Source of the DNA: Chloroflexota bacterium
GTDB lineage: Bacteria > Chloroflexota > UBA6077 > JACCZL01
Assembly: GCA_020845495.1 (NCBI GenBank)
Contig: JADLFM010000093.1
Location: 1-58,118, forward strand
Direction: 5' to 3'
Length of the DNA: 58,118 nucleotides
Shown: positions 1 through 6,158 of the stretch, one piece after another
Position numbering within the stretch: the stretch's first letter is position 1
Layout of the letters: every line of letters begins with the position of its first letter
Program-made: the position numbers and the translations under genes
The notes under the pieces: generated by a model
The model's input: the letters and a program-made list of their open reading frames with translations, nothing else
Told to the model about the DNA's origin: nothing
Database searches by the model: none

Positions 1-27
1 ACACGAGCGGGGCACACCCGCTCGTGT
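1..27 (-). terminator. Hairpin downstream of the epimerase gene
   Basis: Perfect 11-bp inverted repeat: ACACGAGCGGG at 1-11, a 5-nt loop, and its complement at 17-27. It lies 39 bp beyond the stop codon of the minus-strand gene ending at 67, so it can act as its terminator. There is no clear T-tract, and the window begins exactly at the arm, so sequence beyond it is unseen. Confidence 0.5.
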
Positions 28-66
28 CGCCCCGTCTCTGCCCATACCCCCTCTCGGCCCAATCGT

Positions 67-1017
67 TCAGCGGCGGGGGTACTCACGCGCCGTCGTCATC
101 AGGTCGTCGGCCATCGACTCGATAGTGAACGAAGGCCGCCAGCCCAGGTCGTCCTCAGCCGCCTGGATCGATAGATCCCATAAGGAAGAGATCTTCGAGA
201 CCGGGCCAAGCTGAGGGTCTGTGTTGAAGGTCAACTGAGCGTCTGGCACCCGCGAGCGGGCAATCCGGAGCAGCTCCTGCACCGTTGCCAGGCCGGTCGA
301 GAGGTGGTAGATGCGGCGCGGTGCCGATGGAGCCGTCGCCAGCGCTGCCAGCCCACGGGCGCAGTCACGCGCATAGAGGACCGGCGTGCCGGCCTCCGGG
401 GCCACGTCTATCTCGTACGGTTGGCCGAGCGCCGCCCGCTCGAGGATCAGCGAGGTGTACATCGTGGCCGAGCCGGCCGCTACCCGTGACGGTCCGACGA
501 TCGCGGCCATGCGCGCGGCCCGGAAGTCCAACCCCCAGCGCCGATGGTAGTAGAGGCCCAACTGCTCGACCATCAACTTGGTCTGGCCGTACCACGTTAG
601 CGGCTCGGCCGGGGTCACCCCCTCCACCATCGGCTGCTCGACGTTCGGCCCGTATACCGAGATCGTGCTCGCAAAGACGAAGACCGGTACCTCGGCGAGG
701 CGAGCCGCTTCGAGCAGGTTGGCGCTCCCCATCACGTTGACCCGCAGCGCCGCCTCAGGGTTGCGCTCGCAGGCCATCGTGACGAGGCCGGCCAGGTGGA
801 TGACGGCCGAAAATGGCTGCCTCTGGGCCAGTTCGAACATCGCGGCCCGGTCGGTGACGTCGCCCGCGAGGAAGGTCACACCGGCCGGTAGCTCCGGCGG
901 CAGGCCAGGCGGCGGCGCTTGCACGTCGACCGCGACGACCTCGTGCCCCTGCCGTACCAGTTCGTTGGCCAGAAAGCGGCCGATATACCCCGCTCCCCCG
1001 GTGATCAGAATGGCCAT
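67..1017 (-). CDS. NAD-dependent epimerase/dehydratase (extended SDR)
   Basis: A 316-residue extended short-chain dehydrogenase/reductase, the family that includes sugar-nucleotide epimerases and dehydratases. Visible features are the Rossmann motif TGGAGYIG at residues 6-13, an acidic residue ending beta-2 (D31), the active-site Thr at 118 within STISVYG, and the catalytic pair YGQTK (Y143, K147). The ATG at 1017 is chosen because MAILITGG is the natural family N-terminus and a purine-rich AGGAAGAG stretch lies upstream. The frame stays open for 42 more codons, but that extension overlaps the gene ending at 1104. It follows that gene by 86 bp on the same strand. Substrate unknown; cytoplasmic. 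Confidence 0.85.
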   Translation of the reverse strand: MAILITGGAGYIGRFLANELVRQGHEVVAVDVQAPPPGLPPELPAGVTFLAGDVTDRAAMFELAQRQPFSAVIHLAGLVTMACERNPEAALRVNVMGSANLLEAARLAEVPVFVFASTISVYGPNVEQPMVEGVTPAEPLTWYGQTKLMVEQLGLYYHRRWGLDFRAARMAAIVGPSRVAAGSATMYTSLILERAALGQPYEIDVAPEAGTPVLYARDCARGLAALATAPSAPRRIYHLSTGLATVQELLRIARSRVPDAQLTFNTDPQLGPVSKISSLWDLSIQAAEDDLGWRPSFTIESMADDLMTTAREYPRR

Positions 1018-1103
1018 ACGCCGACCTCGCTCTTCCTGAACGTACTGTCTGCCGAGTATACGCCGCCCCGATGGCACGAGCGCGGCCATCGGAGCGGCTC
1101 GAA

Positions 1104-1481
1104 TCACCGGTCGCGGTTCAGGTGATCGGCGATGCCGGCGCACGCGATCTCGAGCGCCCGCTCGTAGCGCCAGGCGGTCAGCCCGCCATAGCGCTCGCGC
1201 ATCTCCTCGGGAGACGTGCCCTGGCTATACAAGAAGACGAGCATCGGTAACCGGTCAGCCAGCCCACCGATCTGTAGACGCTCCTGACTCTTCAGACGGG
1301 GTAGCCAGTCGACGGGCCGGCTCGCCACGGTCTGGACGGGCCCCGCCCGCGTCTGCGATGCAATCGGGGTGGGCGGAGCGAGTAACGCTCGGACCTCGGC
1401 TGGTGTGTACGGATCGGTCCGCTCGAGTGGTCGGTCGGTCGAGCGACGGTACCAGTAGCGGATGGCGGTTGCAGGATTCAC
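1104..1481 (-). CDS. Small conserved-looking hypothetical protein
   Basis: A 125-residue protein that I do not recognise. It starts with GTG at 1481, preceded by GAGGAG at 8 nt. The N-terminal half is basic and Pro/Thr-rich. The C-terminal half (from about residue 68) looks like a compact helical domain with the run LVFLYSQGTSPEEMRERYGG, which resembles the helix-turn-helix spacing of small antitoxin-like proteins. That resemblance is weak and I assign no function. It probably shares a transcript with the downstream epimerase (86-bp gap). Confidence 0.6.
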   Translation of the reverse strand: MNPATAIRYWYRRSTDRPLERTDPYTPAEVRALLAPPTPIASQTRAGPVQTVASRPVDWLPRLKSQERLQIGGLADRLPMLVFLYSQGTSPEEMRERYGGLTAWRYERALEIACAGIADHLNRDR

Positions 1482-1917
1482 GGCGCACGCTCCTCGTTCG
1501 GGAGGTAGTGCGCTTCCCTGAGCCTACGGGGTTAGCTGAAGGGTTCGGGCCGGAAGCGACATGGCCCTACACACCATCGCGGCGTGATTCACCCCTGTCA
1601 TCACGACGATCCGCGCCGTCACGGCGCGGAGCATCCCAACGAGGCTGTCGCCTTCGGGATGGGGTCCCCCGTCCTGCCCACGCACTGTCACTCCGTGCGC
1701 CACGGGCAAGTTCGGCATGAACGGTCTTCTACTGTCGAGTCTCGATGCGCGAAACGTCGCGCCTCGGTCACCGACGATGGTCCCGCAGCACATCGACGTG
1801 CGGCGGAGCCTCGGCAGCTCAGTCGCCAGAGGCGTCAACCCGGTGCTCCGGTCCGCCCAAGAGAGTAGCGATCGAGCCTGCCGACTCCCACCGGTTATAG
1901 CAGACCGACGCCCCCAG

Positions 1918-2031
1918 CACCCGAATTACGGCAGCATCGCAGCCCGTGCCCCACACGATCGAGCGCCCGGCCTGCACGAAGCTGCCTCCACACCCGGATT
2001 ACGGCAGCATCGCAGCCCGTGCTCCACACGA
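1918..2031. repeat. Pair of 41-bp direct repeats
   Basis: Copies at 1918-1958 and 1991-2031 begin CACCCG and contain ATTACGGCAGCATCGCAGCC. They differ at two positions and are 73 bp apart start to start. They sit immediately upstream of the 13-bp tandem array in non-coding DNA. Confidence 0.85.
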
Positions 2032-2038
2032 GTGGTCT

Positions 2039-2152
2039 GGCGCCCACACCAGGCACCCACACCAGGCACCCACACCAGGCACCCACACCAGGCACCCACA
2101 CCAGACGCCCATACCAGGCGCCCACACCAGACGCCCACACCAGGCACCCAGC
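2039..2152. repeat. 13-bp tandem repeat array, about 9 copies
   Basis: Unit CACACCAGGCACC. The first four or five copies are identical; later ones drift to CAGACGCC or CAGGCGCC. Because 13 is not a multiple of 3, three units make a 39-bp super-repeat that reads as a 13-residue repeat in several frames, so the apparent coding here is an artefact. Non-coding, about 350 bp upstream of the peptide gene at 2499. Confidence 0.9.
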
Positions 2153-2498
2153 ACCGCCTGTCCAGTACTACACGTCAATCGTTCACACCAGCCGGCCGTC
2201 AACCGCAAGCCCACTACCGTGCGCACCCCGAGGTTCACCGCTACCGTCATTCTTCGGCCTCATATCGAGACCGTGCCGTCCGCTGTTACCGATGTATCAC
2301 CTTGGTGTCGCCAATCTAGCTGCGGTCGAGCACTGAGCGTGGTGCAATACGGTTGCCAGCAGGCCCGATGTCCAACGCGACCAAACCGGGGCCAGACGAG
2401 GCCACGGGTACGTTCGTCGCAGGGGCCAGGGCGCTGGACCACTGACGCGGCCCTGCTCGCGGGCAGGAAACGAACGACAGGTTGAAGGAGCCAGAGGC

Positions 2499-2774
2499 AT
2501 GGCGATCGTATCAGCGGTGAACGAGAGCGGCGAAGAGCAGTTGTACGAGATCCCAGATGACGTGCTGGCGACGTACCGGCTCCAGTCAGCTCAGATGACC
2601 GACAGCGTCCGCTCGCAGGTGTTCCCCGATAAGGCCGAGTTGACCAAGGACGATGCCCAGGGCGTGATGCCGACCGCACCGTCGGCGGGCGGGGACGTCG
2701 AGGGCTACCAGGCCATCTGCCGCTACTGGATCCGCTACGGCGACACCCTCTACTACTGGTACGACTACTGCTGA
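2499..2774 (+). CDS. 91-aa peptide, candidate modified or exported peptide precursor
   Basis: Small protein starting ATG at 2499 behind AAGGAG at 8 nt. It divides into an acidic, helix-prone N-terminal part (EEQLYEIPDDVLATYRL, residues 12-28), a linker ending in a double glycine (G64-G65), and a 26-residue C-terminus. That C-terminus contains seven Tyr, two Trp and the only two cysteines (C74 and the terminal C91). This is the plan of leader-core peptides cleaved after GG and exported by ABC transporters. A TlpA-like thioredoxin and an ABC exporter follow on the same strand, which fits a disulfide-bonded or otherwise cross-linked product. I see no recognisable modification enzyme of a known RiPP class. 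It could instead be a small structural or regulatory protein. Confidence 0.65.
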   Translation: MAIVSAVNESGEEQLYEIPDDVLATYRLQSAQMTDSVRSQVFPDKAELTKDDAQGVMPTAPSAGGDVEGYQAICRYWIRYGDTLYYWYDYC

Positions 2775-2802
2775 CCCCTGCATCCTCCCTGGAGGCATGC
2801 CC

Positions 2803-2852
2803 CTCCGTCTCCCCCTCTCCCGCACGCGGGAGAGGGGGCTGGGGGGTGAGGG
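2803..2852 (+). repeat. 50-bp intergenic palindromic (REP-like) repeat, copy 1
   Basis: Contains a perfect 13-bp inverted repeat (arms 2811-2823 and 2826-2838, CCCCCTCTCCCGC and complement) with a 2-nt centre, followed by CTGGGGGGTGAGGG. A second copy at 16548-16597 has one mismatch. It lies between the peptide gene and the thioredoxin gene. In RNA it would be a very stable hairpin and could attenuate or terminate transcription after the peptide gene. Confidence 0.85.
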
Positions 2853-2889
2853 CGCTATTCCGAGTATCAAGACCGTTGGGGACAGTCGA

Positions 2890-3735
2890 GTGACCGAAAC
2901 CATTGAGGGCACCCTGCCATCCGGACTCCCGCCGAACCTGCCGCCCGGTCTGGCCGTGCTGATGCGCGCCGCTCAGGCCCGGTCGTCGGGCCGGCTGGAC
3001 GCGGCTATCGCCATCATCGAGGCCGAGTTGTCCGAGCTACGCGCTGCACCGAATGGCGCATCGCTCCAGGCCCGCGTCCAACTCGCGCTCGCGCTCGCCG
3101 ATACCCACCTGGCGGCCGGCAACCCCGAGCGTGCGCGGAACCTGCTCCTGGCAGAGACCGCCGAGGCCGAGCGGCTCCTTCGTCAGGTGACTGCCGGCGG
3201 CACGCCGGAGCATCGGCGCACCATCTCGGCCGGGCGGCTCCAGCTTCGGGATCGCCTGACTCAGTTGGCCCTGCTCGGCGAGCCAGCGCCCGAGATCGAC
3301 GTGGCGGACTGGATCCAGGGCGAGCCGACGACCCTCGCCGGCTTGCGTGGACGTGTTGTCCTGCTGGAGTTCTGGGCGACATGGTGCCGCCCCTGCATCG
3401 AGGCGTTCCCGCGCCTCCACGAGCTCCATGCACGCCACGCCGCCGAAGGGCTGACAGTTCTGGCGCTGACCCGCTACGGCCCGCCCGTCGACGACCCCAC
3501 TGCGTCGCGCGCCCATGAGCGCGATCTCGTCCGGACCGTCGTAGCGGATCGTGGGCTCAACTTCCTCGTCGGTATTGCGCCGGACGAGCAGCTTCAGCGG
3601 CGCTACGGTGCATCCGGGGTTCCGACGATGGTCCTGATCGACCGCCAGGGCATCGTCCGGCTCATCACGTCGGCAGGTGACGAGGCGACGCTCGACACCG
3701 CCCTCGCGACCTATCTCGGTGAGCGTTACCAGTAG
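2890..3735 (+). CDS. TlpA-family thioredoxin-like protein with N-terminal helical region
   Basis: A 281-residue protein. Residues about 127-281 form an AhpC/TSA-TlpA type thioredoxin fold with active site WCRPC (C166, C169). Before it lies a Pro-rich start (SGLPPNLPPGLA, residues 11-22) and an Ala/Leu-rich helical stretch resembling TPR repeats. The GTG at 2890 is preferred: an ATG at 2797 is in frame, but the extra 31 residues would be coded by the 50-bp palindromic repeat. From this start there is no signal peptide, unlike most TlpA/ResA proteins, so it may act in the cytoplasm. It lies 115 bp after the two-cysteine peptide gene, so thiol-disulfide handling of that peptide is a reasonable inference. 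Confidence 0.75.
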   Translation: MTETIEGTLPSGLPPNLPPGLAVLMRAAQARSSGRLDAAIAIIEAELSELRAAPNGASLQARVQLALALADTHLAAGNPERARNLLLAETAEAERLLRQVTAGGTPEHRRTISAGRLQLRDRLTQLALLGEPAPEIDVADWIQGEPTTLAGLRGRVVLLEFWATWCRPCIEAFPRLHELHARHAAEGLTVLALTRYGPPVDDPTASRAHERDLVRTVVADRGLNFLVGIAPDEQLQRRYGASGVPTMVLIDRQGIVRLITSAGDEATLDTALATYLGERYQ

Positions 3736-3981
3736 CGACCCTGCTATAGTCGGGCCGTTTCCGGGCACGTATCGCGCCGATCTGAGGCCGCGCCCTGACG
3801 CACCGTCAATCTGCGGGCACGCGACGGTAGAGTAGAGCGGCGCGGCGGCCGACGGAGATACTCCGAACGTTGGGTGACGGGTGGGGGCCACGTCCCACGC
3901 CGAGTGTGTGGCTGCCGTACCCATGGTGCGCTCGATCCGCTCAGATGCCTGCTGCCGACGGCGGGATGGAGGAACGGGGAC

Positions 3982-6123
3982 ATGGCTGGCGCGATGCTGC
4001 CCGGCATGGGCGGTGACAGCGGCAAGGAAGAAGTATCAGGACTTCCACCGGGCGTCTCGCTCGGCCCGCCACCGGGGCTGCCAAACGGCGCCGGCATCGG
4101 CGGTCAGAGTGGCAAGGAGGAGATCTCCGAGTTGCCGCCGGGCGTCTCGCTCGGCCCGCCGCCCGGGCTCCCCGCCGGTATTGGCGGTACCGCACCCGAT
4201 GGCACGTCGCCCGACTCCGCACCGAATGAGCCGGCGTCGTCGCCGGGTATCATGCCGGGCGCTGCCGCTCCGTCTATGGATGCCCGCCCCTACGTCGGCC
4301 GGAGCCTGACGTTCCTTAAGGGACACATGCCGATCGTCGCGGCGTCGGTGGGGCTGGCATTTGTCGTGACGGCACTCCCGTTCGTCGCGAGCGCGGCGTT
4401 CGGCCCGTTGATGCAGATGCTCGGCGTCGCCGCCGCCGAAGGCTCGCTGAACGCCGTCTGGGGGCAGCGCGGCGCCCTCTTCGACAAGCCGGGCGCCGGC
4501 GTGCTCGGGACGCCGATCTCGTTCGCTGGCATGCTCGTGCTGTGGGCTGGCTCGCTGGTGCTGGCCCAGGTGCTCGGGTTCGCGCGGGCCTGGTTCGACG
4601 CCCAGTTGGAGTGGCGACTGCTCACCGAGGTCCGTCAGCGCGTCCACGACCACATGCAGTCGCTCTCGCTCGATTTCTTCACCGGCGAGCGCAGCGGCTC
4701 GTTGATGCAGCGAGTCTTGATGGAGGCGGCCAGCGTCCAGCGGCTCATCAGCCAGTCGCTGATTCCGCCCATCGTCGAACTCATCGTCCTGGTGCTCGCC
4801 TTCATCTACCTGCTCGCGCTCTCGTGGCCGATGACGCTCGTGACGCTGGCTCTCTCGCCCTTCGCGCTCATGACCTTCAAGTTCGCCGGCCGCAAGCTTC
4901 AGGAAACGACCATGCGAATGGTCATGCGCAGCCGGCAGCTTGGCGGCGAGCTCGAGGAGACGATCAGTGGCATCGCCGACATCCAGATCTTCAATGCCCA
5001 GGAGCAGCGCAGCCGACGCTTCCGGGAGTCATCCGAGGCTGCCGCGAAGAACTCGGCCGCGATGATCACCTGGATCCACCTGAGCGGCAACAGCGCCCAG
5101 GTCTTCATCGCCCTGTCGACGGCGCTCGTGCTGATCGTTGGGATCGTCTTCGGGGAGCCGCTCGGCCTGACCTTCGCCAGTATCGTCGTCTTCGTCCAGT
5201 TCGTCCCCACGATGTTCGCGCCGGCCCAGCGGATCATTCAGGCGTACACCGACTATCAGTCGCTCGTCCCCAGCATCGTCTCGACCTACGAACTGCTGGA
5301 CACCCAGCCGACCGTCCCCGAGCAAGCTAACGCCGTCCATCTCGGCGAGGTGCACGGCAACATCGTCTTCGATGACGTGGTGTTCGGCTACTCCAAGGAT
5401 CAGAAGATCCTCAACGGCCTCTCGTTCTCGGTTAAGGAGGGGGAGACGATCGCGCTGGTCGGCCCGATTGGCGCCGGCAAGTCGACGATCTTCAACTTGC
5501 TGCTCCGCTTCCTCGACCCCGAGCGCGGCCGGATCGTCCTCGACGGCCACGACATCTCGAAGGTGACGCTCGCCACCCTGCACGAGCAGGTCTCCAAGCT
5601 GTCGCAGTTCCCGTTCTTCATGAAAGACACGATCCGCGAGAACGTTCGGCTCGGCAGGACCGGCGCGTTGGACCGGGAGGTCGAGGAGGCCTGCAAGCTC
5701 GCCCACGTCCACGAAGTCATCACCGATCCAGGCCGGATCGCCCGGGGCTACGATACGGTCGTCGACGTGCAGGTGCCCAGCGGCGGCCAGAAGCGGCTGA
5801 TCGCGATGGCGCGCTGTCTCTTGCGCAAGCCGGAAGTGCTCCTGCTGGACGAGCCGACCGAGAACCTCGATGCCGACCAGCGGGTCCGACTGACGCGGGT
5901 CATCCGCGAGTACGCCCGCGACCGTACCTGCATCGTCATCAGCCACGACATGGACTTCATCGCGGCCGTCTCCGACCGGATCATCGTCCTGAATCAGGGC
6001 AAGGCCCAGGAAGAAGGCAGCCACGAGGAGCTACTGGCACGCGGTGGCCTGTACCGCCAGTTGTACGAGGCACAGAACGTCGATCCAGCGCTGGTCCGCC
6101 GTCAGACGGCGGTGGTCGGGTAA
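3982..6123 (+). CDS. ABC exporter (fused TMD-NBD) with duplicated Pro/Gly-rich N-terminal tail
   Basis: A 713-residue half-transporter. ATG 3982 has GGAGGA at 8 nt. Residues 1-95 are a Gly/Pro tail with two copies of a roughly 30-residue unit (SGKEE...LPPGVSLGPPPGLP, bases 4018-4107 and 4108-4188). A six-helix type 1 exporter domain follows (about 105-400), then the nucleotide-binding domain: Walker A GPIGAGKST near 494, Q-loop SQFPF, signature PSGGQ at 599 (Pro for the usual Leu), Walker B LLLDEP near 620 with the catalytic Glu, and H-loop H655. There is no C39 peptidase domain, so cleavage of a GG leader would need another protease. Probable homodimer. It likely exports the product of the peptide gene upstream; lipid or drug export cannot be excluded. 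Confidence 0.85.
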   Translation: MAGAMLPGMGGDSGKEEVSGLPPGVSLGPPPGLPNGAGIGGQSGKEEISELPPGVSLGPPPGLPAGIGGTAPDGTSPDSAPNEPASSPGIMPGAAAPSMDARPYVGRSLTFLKGHMPIVAASVGLAFVVTALPFVASAAFGPLMQMLGVAAAEGSLNAVWGQRGALFDKPGAGVLGTPISFAGMLVLWAGSLVLAQVLGFARAWFDAQLEWRLLTEVRQRVHDHMQSLSLDFFTGERSGSLMQRVLMEAASVQRLISQSLIPPIVELIVLVLAFIYLLALSWPMTLVTLALSPFALMTFKFAGRKLQETTMRMVMRSRQLGGELEETISGIADIQIFNAQEQRSRRFRESSEAAAKNSAAMITWIHLSGNSAQVFIALSTALVLIVGIVFGEPLGLTFASIVVFVQFVPTMFAPAQRIIQAYTDYQSLVPSIVSTYELLDTQPTVPEQANAVHLGEVHGNIVFDDVVFGYSKDQKILNGLSFSVKEGETIALVGPIGAGKSTIFNLLLRFLDPERGRIVLDGHDISKVTLATLHEQVSKLSQFPFFMKDTIRENVRLGRTGALDREVEEACKLAHVHEVITDPGRIARGYDTVVDVQVPSGGQKRLIAMARCLLRKPEVLLLDEPTENLDADQRVRLTRVIREYARDRTCIVISHDMDFIAAVSDRIIVLNQGKAQEEGSHEELLARGGLYRQLYEAQNVDPALVRRQTAVVG

Positions 6124-6158
6124 GGCGGCGCTCTGAGGGAACGAGCACCGAGCCCCTC

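Larger units (their letters stand above)
1482..2498. other. Gene-free kilobase with repeats
   Basis: No convincing gene was found on either strand. Frames here are open mainly because of the high GC content and, from 2036 on, because of a 13-bp tandem repeat that keeps all frames open. The stretch holds the 41-bp direct repeat (1918/1991) and the 13-bp array. It ends with the ribosome binding site AAGGAG at 2485-2490 for the peptide gene at 2499. A promoter for the plus-strand locus should lie here, but I see no strong -35/-10 pair. Confidence 0.6.

Noticed and set aside
1018..1143. Longer N-terminus for the first epimerase
   Set aside because: It overlaps the gene ending at 1104 and precedes the natural MAILITGG start.
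1717..2485. Several overlapping frames with HTRHPHQAPTP-type repeats
   Set aside because: They arise from the 13-bp tandem repeat, which keeps several frames open; no RBS or family match.
2797..2889. Upstream ATG start for the thioredoxin-like protein
   Set aside because: The extra residues would be translated from the 50-bp intergenic palindromic repeat that also occurs at 16548.
3874..3981. Longer N-terminus for the ABC exporter
   Set aside because: The ATG at 3982 has a perfectly placed GGAGGA; the extension is Cys/Arg-rich and unlike an exporter start.
3982..4280. C39 peptidase domain at the start of the ABC exporter
   Set aside because: No Cys/His protease motif is present; the region is Pro/Gly-rich tandem repeat.
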